A stretch of DNA of 43,144 bases from a virus. The first letter of the stretch is position 1, and every line of letters starts with the position of its first letter. The stretch is from IMG/VR virus record IMGVR_UViG_3300045936_000084, positions 1 to 43,144 of that record; one strand, written 5' to 3'. The position numbers and the translations under genes are program-made. The notes beneath the pieces were generated by a model that worked only from the letters and a program-made list of their open reading frames with translations, did no database searches and had not been told where the DNA came from. This document shows positions 22,121 through 29,472 of the stretch, in pieces.

Positions 22121-22312
22121 CAGTACGAGGACGCGCGGCAGTTCCACGAACGGCTGTGGGAAGCACACCAGGCGGGCCGGCCGATCACCATGTTCACGTC
22201 AGCGCGGCTGCTGTCGTGGAGTGTATCGGACTTCTGGCGACGTCGCGGGTTCCGGTTGCGCTGCGCCACGTTGCCGAGCGGTGTGGTGCGGGTGTCGTTA
22301 GAGAGTCGCTGA
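22088..22312 (+). CDS. Hypothetical protein, 74 aa, intact copy
   Basis: ATG overlaps the previous stop. Basic, helical protein with FHERLWEAHQAGRPITMFTS and a WRRRGFRLRCATLPSGVVRV segment that looks like a helix-turn-strand DNA-binding or wing unit. Its 5' end is duplicated at 21583. The stop overlaps the next ATG (TGATG). Confidence 0.6.
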   Translation: MRLPTRTPRQAQYEDARQFHERLWEAHQAGRPITMFTSARLLSWSVSDFWRRRGFRLRCATLPSGVVRVSLESR

Positions 22313-22386
22313 TGGTCCTCGCCTTCCTCGGTCAGCCCAAGCATTACACGGAGACGTTCATGCGTCGATGGGGAGCGAAACCGTGA
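22312..22386 (+). CDS. Tiny coupled ORF, 24 aa
   Basis: ATG shares a base with the preceding TGA (TGATG). The peptide reads MVLAFLGQPKHYTETFMRRW... and its TGA overlaps a GTG (22383) inside the next gene. It is either a micro-protein or a coupling leader for the nuclease gene, whose ATG at 22368 has no clear ribosome binding site. Confidence 0.4.
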   Translation: MVLAFLGQPKHYTETFMRRWGAKP

Positions 22387-23075
22387 CCGAGCAGCCGCAC
22401 GGTAAGGCGCGCGAGGTTTGCCCACATTGCGGCGAGTGGAAGAGTCGGCAGGCCGCTCAGTGCCGTGGTTGCTCGAACAAGAAGATGACGCGCCGTGTCT
22501 TGAAGCCGTGTGAGACGTGCGGCAAGACGATGCGCGTGAAGCCGTTCCGCTTAGATAGCACAAAGTACTGCTCTCGGCCGTGTATGGCGGTTGGCTACGC
22601 GCGGCGCATGGTGGGTGCAGAGAATCCAAATTTTAGAGACAGGCTGAGGCGTCGGCAGTGCGGCCATTGCGGTCGATCCATCACTGGCTACATGGATACC
22701 CTCAAATACTGCTCTCGGCGGTGCAAGCATGAGAGCGAGAGCTTTAGAGATCAGATGCGCCTGAAGGGACGTAAGGACCTCAACCACGACGTGATCGCCA
22801 ATGCTTTCGAGCAGATGTATTGCCCGGTGCTCGATCTGTCGAAGGTTGGCCGAGGAATGCCGGACCTACTGGTGCTGTGCGGAACGGTGTGGCACCTCGT
22901 TGAGATCAAGAATCCAGACACAGCCTATGGCCGTAAGGGGCTGAATAAGCGGCAGCAGGAGTTTAAGGACAAAGTACAGGGCTGCGTCGAAAACGTGAGC
23001 ACGGTCGAAGGCGTGGTGGAGCTCGTGACGCGCTGGCGCGCTGCGCCGGAGCAAAAGATTTGGCGGGAAGCGTGA
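22368..23075 (+). CDS. Triple zinc-ribbon protein fused to a PD-(D/E)XK-type nuclease
   Basis: 235 aa from the ATG at 22368; GTG at 22383 is an alternative that would overlap the preceding TGA. Three Cys clusters lie in series: C18/C21/C32/C35, C48/C51/C68/C72 and C98/C101/C115/C119. The last third has the nuclease core: D166 in GRGMPDLLVL and E179-x-K181 in HLVEIKN, as in VRR-NUC-like/Holliday-junction-type enzymes. It may process DNA branches during phage replication or cut DNA bound through the zinc ribbons. The domain union is unusual. Confidence 0.7.
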   Translation: MGSETVTEQPHGKAREVCPHCGEWKSRQAAQCRGCSNKKMTRRVLKPCETCGKTMRVKPFRLDSTKYCSRPCMAVGYARRMVGAENPNFRDRLRRRQCGHCGRSITGYMDTLKYCSRRCKHESESFRDQMRLKGRKDLNHDVIANAFEQMYCPVLDLSKVGRGMPDLLVLCGTVWHLVEIKNPDTAYGRKGLNKRQQEFKDKVQGCVENVSTVEGVVELVTRWRAAPEQKIWREA

Positions 23076-23080
23076 TGGTC

Positions 23081-23098
23081 GGGGTTGGCGTATGACGG
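23081..23098 (+). repeat. Junction repeat R1
   Basis: GGGGTTGGCGTATGACGG, identical to 23755-23772. It spans a stop/start junction (GTATGA). The six-codon frame before it, MVGVGV, matches the end (GVGV) of the protein that stops at R2, so the copies carry the end of one frame and the start of another. Confidence 0.85.
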
Positions 23099-23109
23099 GA
23101 GCCAGAGAC

Positions 23110-23765
<656 letters not shown>

Positions 23766-23769
<4 letters not shown>

Positions 23770-23978
23770 CGGCGTCCACTTTACAGACGAGGACGTCTCG
23801 GTTCAACCGCTACTGGACGTGTCCATTTTGCGCGTGGCGTGCTCATGTCTCACTGAAGGCGCATTTCCAAACTGGTCAACCACTGTCGAAGGAACAGCAG
23901 ATCGCGACATTGACGCATGAGGCTTCACGACACTTTCGAGAGCGTCACAAGAACGATTACGCGCGTGGTGGCGTATGA
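23766..23978 (+). CDS. Small zinc-finger protein, 70 aa, between junction repeats
   Basis: ATG overlaps the previous stop, and its own TGA overlaps an ATG at 23975 in R3. The product (MTASTLQTRTSRFNRYW...) has CPFC and later HEASRHFRERH, a CxxC...H...H set that fits one C2H2-type finger. It is bracketed by two copies of a 20-base repeat, R2 and R3, 209 bases apart, which gives it the appearance of a removable cassette. Confidence 0.6.
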
Positions 23979-23988
23979 CGGCGTCCAC
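23969..23988 (+). repeat. Junction repeat R3
   Basis: TGGCGTATGACGGCGTCCAC, identical to 23760-23779. It contains a start codon with the first five codons (MTAST) of the preceding gene. An in-frame extension from this ATG runs into the next gene, whose own ribosome binding site is further down (AGGAG before 24011). Confidence 0.85.
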
Positions 23989-24010
23989 GGGAGCGCCAGG
24001 AGACGATCGC

Positions 24011-24868
24011 ATGAGTGAGCATAACGTCGTGCAGCAACCGTGTCAGCGGTCGAGTCCGAATGGTGGGCGTTGTTGGTTTCCGCTGGGGCATGACGGGCCG
24101 CACGACTTCGAGTTACCAAGTGCTGCCGATGTGCTCGGGATTCTCAAAGATACCGCCGCGTCCGTCGAGGGCGCACGGTCGCAAAAGGAGGAGAGTTATG
24201 GACAAGTTGAACGAACTGGACGCTGCACAGATGGCTCAAGTGACACCGTGGCTGACGCGGATGCTGATGCGCGTGTTTCGAAGGCGCTTGAATCGAGACG
24301 TGCTGTCGAGGCTGATGAACCGCTGCTACGAGCGCGGGGTGATCAACAGTCATCAACTGCATGCGATTCATCACCACATGGACCCGACGCAGAGCGGTTA
24401 CATCGGCAAGCTGTAGTCGAGGGCGCACGGCAGGAACCGCGACTGGTAAAAGCCGCGCAGGACGCGATCGCATTCCTCGATTCGGTTGAGTGGAACGACC
24501 ATACCTCCGAGGAGGATGCGGGCAACGTCCAGCACGAACTGGAAGAGGCGTTGCGGGCTGCCGCGCTCGTCCGAGCGCCCGAGCCGCTAGCCGAACAGAT
24601 CATTGTCGGAACCTGTCGCAATGGGAGTCCGCATTACTGCCCAAACTGCGATAACTCATTCACGGCGCTGAAGCCTGCCACCTCCTTCGCCCCACCCGAG
24701 GGGCTGCGAGAGTTACTGCGTGAGTTGAACGAGGCCGCAGAGGCTTACCGCATTAGCTCGACACAGTGGCGACAGCAGGACATTCCGCACGAGCAACGAT
24801 TGATCACGATCCGAGAGAAAGTTCGTGCTGCGTTGGCCCACGTCGATCCACCCACAGGGGAGCCGTAG
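24011..24868 (+). CDS. Cys/His-containing early protein interrupted in frame by a small cassette, 285 aa
   Basis: The ATG at 24011 follows AGGAG; an in-frame ATG at 23975 comes from R3. The N-terminus has CQRSSPNGGRCWFPLGHDGP, a Cys/His pattern common in small phage proteins. Residues 52-56 and 136-140 are both VEGAR, coded by an exact 15-base repeat. The 84 residues between them look like an out-of-frame translation of the inner gene 24198-24416. Removing them in frame would leave a 201-aa protein with a smooth helix across the joint. The second half has a helical region, a CPNCDNSF zinc knuckle and a C-terminal helix. Confidence 0.6.
   Translation: MSEHNVVQQPCQRSSPNGGRCWFPLGHDGPHDFELPSAADVLGILKDTAASVEGARSQKEESYGQVERTGRCTDGSSDTVADADADARVSKALESRRAVEADEPLLRARGDQQSSTACDSSPHGPDAERLHRQAVVEGARQEPRLVKAAQDAIAFLDSVEWNDHTSEEDAGNVQHELEEALRAAALVRAPEPLAEQIIVGTCRNGSPHYCPNCDNSFTALKPATSFAPPEGLRELLRELNEAAEAYRISSTQWRQQDIPHEQRLITIREKVRAALAHVDPPTGEP
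24164..24178 (+). repeat. 15-bp direct repeat, left copy
   Basis: GTCGAGGGCGCACGG, identical to 24416-24430 and in the same reading frame (VEGAR). The copies are exactly 252 bases, or 84 codons, apart. Confidence 0.9.
24198..24416 (+). CDS. Nested small helical gene with its own strong ribosome binding site, 72 aa
   Basis: AGGAGG (24186-24191), six bases before the ATG at 24198, is one of the best ribosome binding sites in the window. The product (MDKLNELDAAQMAQVTPWLT...) is helical and basic in its centre (MRVFRRRLNRDVLSRLMNRC). It lies wholly inside the longer frame 24011-24868, in another reading frame, and its TAG shares a base with the right 15-base repeat. This looks like a gene cassette inserted in another gene. 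Confidence 0.6.
   Translation: MDKLNELDAAQMAQVTPWLTRMLMRVFRRRLNRDVLSRLMNRCYERGVINSHQLHAIHHHMDPTQSGYIGKL
24416..24430 (+). repeat. 15-bp direct repeat, right copy
   Basis: Second copy of GTCGAGGGCGCACGG. Its first base is the last base of the stop codon of the nested gene 24198-24416. Confidence 0.9.
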
Positions 24869-25657
24869 ATGAAGGTGTACGCGAACTTCGGCGAAACGTC
24901 GATTCAGCAAGCCATCGCGGAAGGCTTTGACGGGCTGCGGGTGGAGGGCGAGCCGCAGGCGCTGGTGTCGGCCTTTGTCGACCAGCCGCTGCGCCCGTTG
25001 TTCCTGCTCCATGACGTCAGCCACGCGGAGCCGCTGCTGGATGCACTCCTGCCGATGGAGGGGCGCCTACTGGAGCCGGCGATCGAAGTGTTTAACGAGC
25101 TGGAGGAAGGCCGGGTCGATGAGGTGACCTATGTCGACGGCGTGACCCAGGTCTACGAGGACGCCAGGGCGCGTCGGTTCCACGGACGCATCATCGCCGG
25201 CGGGCTGATGAACCTGAGCCGGGACTCACTCGACTTCTACGCCCGCGTGATGCCGGAGCTCCCACCTGACGTGGTGATCGGCTTTCACGACTACCCGTAT
25301 GGCAACCAGCAAGGGCCACGGCGTCCGTGGCCTCGGAGCGGGGGCATTGACGAACTGAAACAGATCGCGAACGGACGGGACATTGTCTGCACAGAGTTCG
25401 GCTGGCATACGTGGTGGGAAGAGGCGGGGTTCTGGATCTGGAAGCGCGACGTGCGCCTGACGGACGAAGAGGTGTACCAGAAGCTGGTTACGGACTTCCG
25501 CCGGTATGCGGCCCGAGGCGATCTCGACGTCGTGGTGGCGTTCCAGTGGCGGGACGGGCCGGCGGGGAGCACGGACTTTCGGGACTACTTCGGGCTGCAC
25601 GCGGCAGACGGAGCGCCGAAGCGACAGCTGGACGCGATTCGAGACTGGAGACTCTGA
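24869..25657 (+). CDS. Clan GH-A-like TIM-barrel glycosidase, 262 aa
   Basis: The ATG follows the previous stop and a GGGGAG site. Strand-helix alternation across the whole length fits a (beta/alpha)8 barrel. An Asn-Glu pair, N76-E77 in EVFNELE, stands where clan GH-A enzymes carry the acid/base at the end of strand 4. E176 in VCTEFGW stands where the strand 7 nucleophile is expected. No signal peptide or binding module is seen. The substrate is unknown; exopolysaccharide or capsule is plausible. It is followed at one-base overlap by a second barrel protein. Confidence 0.65.
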   Translation: MKVYANFGETSIQQAIAEGFDGLRVEGEPQALVSAFVDQPLRPLFLLHDVSHAEPLLDALLPMEGRLLEPAIEVFNELEEGRVDEVTYVDGVTQVYEDARARRFHGRIIAGGLMNLSRDSLDFYARVMPELPPDVVIGFHDYPYGNQQGPRRPWPRSGGIDELKQIANGRDIVCTEFGWHTWWEEAGFWIWKRDVRLTDEEVYQKLVTDFRRYAARGDLDVVVAFQWRDGPAGSTDFRDYFGLHAADGAPKRQLDAIRDWRL

Positions 25658-27135
25658 TGGCTGATGTCGTACCGCGGTTAGTGGTGCTCCCGCCGGAATT
25701 TGCGGGCGCCTCGGGCTACTTGGACGACGTGGGCGGGGGGCACACGTTCACGCTTGACCAGGACGGCCATGCACTGCTCGGGCTCCGCATCGGGGCGGAC
25801 TGCACGGACGCCTACAGCTATCTGACAATCGACGCGCAAGGCTACAAGCCCTACGTACGCCACGGTGTGCTGATTCGCGCCGGCCGGGACCGGCAGATCC
25901 GCGTGGGTGTTGCCCCTGACCCCAGTCGCCAGGGTGATACGTTGCTGCCGGCGGTGGAGCCACTGCTGCAGACCGTGTCTCGCGCGCTCGTCGGGCCGTT
26001 GCGTGTGGTCCATCATCCGACATCTGGACTCCGAACGCACAGCTACGCGGACGACACGGGACCGCGACGGGTGCTGTTCTGTTCGTGGTTCTGCGCGTTA
26101 AGAGACTGGCGCGACAACCAGTCTGCGGCCGGGGGCGTGCTCGATCGCGTCGTCACGGCTGGCTATCAGGGGATTCGTATCCTGCGGGTGTTGGGCGAGT
26201 CGGATACGAGCGGGTATTTCGCCGGACGTGCCGTGCTACCTGAGTGGTCGATTCAGGCACTCGTCGGCTTCGGCCTCGCCTGCCAGGCGCGTGGGCTTCG
26301 TCTCCAGCTCAGTTGCGGTCGGCAGTGGGGCACATCGGAACGCATGGCGTGGGAGACGCGCTGTGCGCAGGCGCTGCAAGCCGCCGGCCTCGCGCAGACG
26401 ATCGCGCTGTGGGAAGGCGATAACGAGTACTGGCAGAACGCGCCGATGCGGGATAGCGACGAGCAGATTGCGTTCTACGGCCAACTGTTCGCGATGGTGC
26501 GGTCGACGCTGCGACCGGCGCCGCTGTGTGCGTGTGGAGCGCCACCGAACGAGAATCCAGAAGCGTTGTATCGTGCGTCGACACACTCGGACATCCTCGA
26601 AAAGCACGGGATGCGCGACGAGGATCGGTGCGTCAAGCGTGCGTTTACCCCGAATTATTGGGAAGGCGATCCGGGCCACTTCCCGCTGCCGATGTGGGAA
26701 GGCGAGCCGAAGCCGCATGTCCATCCCGATGCGTTCATGGGCACGACGTCGCAGGGCCGCATCGTCGCCACGCTCGCGATGAATCAGCTCGTGGGCAATG
26801 CCGTCACGTTCTTCAGCGGGGAAGCGGTACGCGGTCGTGACCCGTCGATCGCGCCAGGCTTCTCCGCGGTGCCGCTGCTGCTGAACAGTCTGCCTGAGGA
26901 CATCGCCACATGGGGTCATGTCTCAGGCGGGAACATCTGGTGGTGGCAAGGACCAGGGAAGAAGTTCGCCACGGTGTGCGACGGAGACTTCTGGGGACCG
27001 TCAGCGCTGGCTCCCCCACAGCCGATCGCGTGGTCGACCATCATCGGGCCTGAGTGGGACTGGCGCGAGGGCGGCACCACGCCCACCATACGACCAGGCG
27101 AGGGGGCTGCACTCATCGTGGGCGAGTTCGTCTGA
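25657..27135 (+). CDS. Larger protein with TIM-barrel glycosidase-like domain, 492 aa
   Basis: ATG at 25657 shares a base with the previous TGA. Residues 1-130 form an N-terminal beta domain (virion attachment or carbohydrate-binding type). From about 137 a barrel-like domain begins (LFCSWFCALRDW), with N256-E257 in LWEGDNEYW as possible acid/base and E348 or E350 in PMWEGEPK as possible nucleophile. Tail-end residues form a small beta domain. With 24869 it makes a tandem pair, distant from the main tail block, which may act as depolymerases or as separate enzymes. The catalytic assignment is by pattern only. Confidence 0.6.
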   Translation: MADVVPRLVVLPPEFAGASGYLDDVGGGHTFTLDQDGHALLGLRIGADCTDAYSYLTIDAQGYKPYVRHGVLIRAGRDRQIRVGVAPDPSRQGDTLLPAVEPLLQTVSRALVGPLRVVHHPTSGLRTHSYADDTGPRRVLFCSWFCALRDWRDNQSAAGGVLDRVVTAGYQGIRILRVLGESDTSGYFAGRAVLPEWSIQALVGFGLACQARGLRLQLSCGRQWGTSERMAWETRCAQALQAAGLAQTIALWEGDNEYWQNAPMRDSDEQIAFYGQLFAMVRSTLRPAPLCACGAPPNENPEALYRASTHSDILEKHGMRDEDRCVKRAFTPNYWEGDPGHFPLPMWEGEPKPHVHPDAFMGTTSQGRIVATLAMNQLVGNAVTFFSGEAVRGRDPSIAPGFSAVPLLLNSLPEDIATWGHVSGGNIWWWQGPGKKFATVCDGDFWGPSALAPPQPIAWSTIIGPEWDWREGGTTPTIRPGEGAALIVGEFV

Positions 27136-27377
27136 TGGCCGAGAAAGCGATTGAGCGCGTCCTGAACGCCGTGCAAGCCGGCCATGAACTCTCGAGCGCC
27201 ATCGCGCAGTACGCGCACGTCCACCCGAACACCACCGTGGAGCTCTTACGTGTGCTCACGGAGGGCGGGCACGTCGTACGCGAACCGATCGTGAACCACC
27301 GCCGGGGACGCCCGTCCTACCGCTACCGATTTTTCCGCCCGATTTCCGCGAATATTTCGGCCGTTTGTTCCACCTAA
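27135..27377 (+). CDS. Small winged-helix protein, 80 aa
   Basis: The ATG shares a base with the TGA of 25657. Residues about 5-60 form a helix-turn-helix (VLNAVQAGHELSSAIAQYAH, then TTVELLRVLTEGGHVVRE) with a basic wing (RRGRPSYRYRF). It lies just before the terminase genes and may regulate late genes or bind packaging DNA. No stronger assignment. Confidence 0.6.
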   Translation: MAEKAIERVLNAVQAGHELSSAIAQYAHVHPNTTVELLRVLTEGGHVVREPIVNHRRGRPSYRYRFFRPISANISAVCST

Positions 27378-27383
27378 CCGTCG

Positions 27384-27412
27384 CCGTCCTGTGCATCATG
27401 AGCATGGGACGG
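27384..27412. promoter_or_regulatory. Hairpin at the early/late boundary
   Basis: CCGTCC (27384-27389) pairs with GGACGG (27407-27412), with a further TGC/GCA inside, between the winged-helix gene and the small terminase gene. There is no T-run, so termination is uncertain. This 59-base gap is the largest between 24.9 and 31.5 kb, so a regulatory role is reasonable. Confidence 0.35.
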
Positions 27413-27436
27413 CTCGTTCCACAGTAGACGGAGTAG

Positions 27437-27691
27437 ATGGCTAAAGGCCGCAAGACCGGCGGCCGGGTAGCCGGCACGCCGAACAAGCTCACGCAGGGGT
27501 GCAAGGACTCGATCCTGTCGGTCTTCGCGAAGCTGGGGGGCATTCCGGCGATGGCGGCGTGGGCGCGCGAGAACCAGACCCAGTTCTACATGCTGTACGG
27601 GCGTTTAATCCCGCACGAAGTGGTCGGCCCTGGCGCCGGCGGGGAGCATCTGGTCAAGACGATCGTGCATGAGTACCACGGCGACGCCTGA
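27437..27691 (+). CDS. Probable small terminase subunit, 84 aa
   Basis: The N-terminus is basic and glycine-rich (MAKGRKTGGRVAGTPNKLTQ), a start shared by many small-terminase-like phage proteins. A helical middle (DSILSVFAKLGGIPAMAAWA) follows. It overlaps the large terminase by 23 bases. It is short for a TerS and lacks a clear helix-turn-helix, so it may be a reduced DNA-recognition subunit. Role mainly from position. Confidence 0.6.
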   Translation: MAKGRKTGGRVAGTPNKLTQGCKDSILSVFAKLGGIPAMAAWARENQTQFYMLYGRLIPHEVVGPGAGGEHLVKTIVHEYHGDA

Positions 27692-29195
27692 GTCCGAAGT
27701 CCGCATGGTCTGGAAGGGCGTGGTCGCGCAGTTCATGCGCGATACCACCCGGCTGATCGACTTCGAGGGGGCGTTCCGAGCGGGCAAGACCACGGCGGCA
27801 CTGTGGAAGGTGTTCACGTCATGTCTCGAGCATCCGGGCATCCATTGGCTGATCTGCCGCTACTCGGACGAGGACACGCACTCGACGCTGAAACCACCGT
27901 GGCGGGCTATCTGCAACCGGGCCGGCGTGCGGGTGACCTGGGACCCCGAGGAGCTGTGTGATGTCTTTCCTGCGGTCAACGGGAAGTCCTCGCGCGTCTA
28001 CATCCGCGGCATCAAGGCGCAGGACCAGACGTCCCGGTACAGCAAGCTGCGCGGCAAGACGCTGGCGGGGATTTGCAACGACCAGACCGAAGAACTGCCG
28101 CATGACGTGTTCCTCGAGATGACGGGCCGGCTGTCGCAGAGCGGGTATCCGCACCAGATTCTGTTGACCCCGAATCCGCCGGACGAGAACCACTGGCTGG
28201 CGCGGGAGTTTCCTGAGGACAACCACATCGTCGGGCGGAAATATTACTCGGCACCCATCTATGCGAACGCGCACAACCTCCCGCCGGAAACGATCACGGG
28301 CCTCGAGCAAGCGTACCCTCCGTCGCACCCGAAGCATCGTAGCGCTGTTCTGGGACTCCGCGGCCTCAACGTCATCGGCCGACCTGTGTATGGTGGCGAT
28401 CCCGAAAAAGGCTTGGCTCCCGCGTTTGTCCGAAGCCTTCATGAACGGGCGCTTACGTTCAACCCTCATCTTCCCCTCTGCGAAGCGGTCGACTTCGGCA
28501 AGCACTGCCCGTGCGTAATCTGGGGCCAGTTCACGCCCTACGGCGGCGTGCATCTGCTCGGCGGCGTCATGGGGCAAGACCTCTACCTGCAGGACTTCCT
28601 GCCCATCGTGCAGCAGAAGCGCTCCGAGTGGTTTGGCGATCGGCTGCTCGAGGTGCAGACGTGCTGTGACCCCGCCGGCAGTCACGACAACAGCCAGGGC
28701 GTGCGCGACAACGGCGTCCGCGTGCTGCAGGACTACGGCTTCGCGCCGCGGTGGAAGGACAACAGCAACGCGCCGGACGTGCGCTTGGCGATGGTGGAGC
28801 GGATCGCGTCCTACATGCGGCGTCGGGCGCCGGACGGGGAAGCCTTCGGTGTCGAGAAGAACCCGGAACGGTGGCTGCTCGCGGGGCACGGCGGGACGCG
28901 CTCGTGGAAGTTCCTGACGGACGGCCTCGAAGCGGGCTACGTGTGGGACGAGCACATGATCTCGGTGGCGTCGAAGCCGATGCGCCGGCCCAAGAAGGAC
29001 GGGTGGTATGAGCACGGGCAGAACTGCCTGGAATACCTCGAGCTGAACTTCGGCGGCGCGCAGCCCAGTGCGGAACAGGTGCTGCGGCACGCCTCGCGCG
29101 TCGAGGCGGGGATGCTGCGAAAGGCGCAGCGCGACGTCGATCCGTATGACCGGCTGTATCGGCGCACGGTGGGCGGGCGACGGGGTGGTTACTGA
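27669..29195 (+). CDS. terL: Terminase large subunit
   Basis: 508 aa. Walker A is GAFRAGKT (34-41), Walker B is in LAGICNDQTEE (132-142, D138/E141 region), and the coupling motif lies near LLTPNPP (165-171). The RNase H-type nuclease domain shows D275 in EAVDFG and D334 in CCDPAG. The enzyme cuts phage DNA and pumps it into the prohead through the portal encoded downstream. Length is typical. The start lies inside the small terminase gene. Confidence 0.92.
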   Translation: MSTTATPESEVRMVWKGVVAQFMRDTTRLIDFEGAFRAGKTTAALWKVFTSCLEHPGIHWLICRYSDEDTHSTLKPPWRAICNRAGVRVTWDPEELCDVFPAVNGKSSRVYIRGIKAQDQTSRYSKLRGKTLAGICNDQTEELPHDVFLEMTGRLSQSGYPHQILLTPNPPDENHWLAREFPEDNHIVGRKYYSAPIYANAHNLPPETITGLEQAYPPSHPKHRSAVLGLRGLNVIGRPVYGGDPEKGLAPAFVRSLHERALTFNPHLPLCEAVDFGKHCPCVIWGQFTPYGGVHLLGGVMGQDLYLQDFLPIVQQKRSEWFGDRLLEVQTCCDPAGSHDNSQGVRDNGVRVLQDYGFAPRWKDNSNAPDVRLAMVERIASYMRRRAPDGEAFGVEKNPERWLLAGHGGTRSWKFLTDGLEAGYVWDEHMISVASKPMRRPKKDGWYEHGQNCLEYLELNFGGAQPSAEQVLRHASRVEAGMLRKAQRDVDPYDRLYRRTVGGRRGGY

Positions 29196-29392
29196 TGGCG
29201 GTCTGGACGATCGTGGCGCCGGTGGTGCACTCCTACGACCACGAATCGAAGGGGCAGGCGATGCTCAAGCTCGAGCCGCAGGCGCCGACGCTGATTCGGG
29301 TGTCCGTGGGGGCGTGGGGCTTCTCGCTGCCGCCCAAGGAACTGCGGGCGATTGTCAACGCGGCGTGTGATCTCGCAGAGGTGAAGGGATGA
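29195..29392 (+). CDS. Hypothetical protein, 65 aa
   Basis: ATG shares a base with the terminase TGA. Beta-type N-terminal half (MAVWTIVAPVVHSYDHESKG) and a helical end (KELRAIVNAACDLAEV). Coupled to the next small frame by ATGA. No motif is recognised. Confidence 0.6.
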   Translation: MAVWTIVAPVVHSYDHESKGQAMLKLEPQAPTLIRVSVGAWGFSLPPKELRAIVNAACDLAEVKG

Positions 29393-29472
29393 GTCAAACA
29401 ACCGGCGTCTGTCCGGCCCTGAGCGACAACGTGAAGAAGACCACAACGCGGAAGTCCCCGCGCAAACGCTGA
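29389..29472 (+). CDS. Tiny coupled basic ORF, 27 aa
   Basis: ATG overlaps the preceding stop (ATGA) and its TGA shares a base with the portal ATG (TGATG). The peptide is Lys/Arg/Thr-rich (VKKTTTRKSPRKR at its end). It bridges an 83-base gap between coding regions and is placed to couple portal synthesis to the upstream genes. Confidence 0.5.
   Translation: MSQTTGVCPALSDNVKKTTTRKSPRKR

Noticed and set aside
27819-29090. Long minus-strand frame of 423 codons
   Set aside because: Antisense to the large terminase, whose motifs are all intact. Composition is typical of a reverse-frame shadow.
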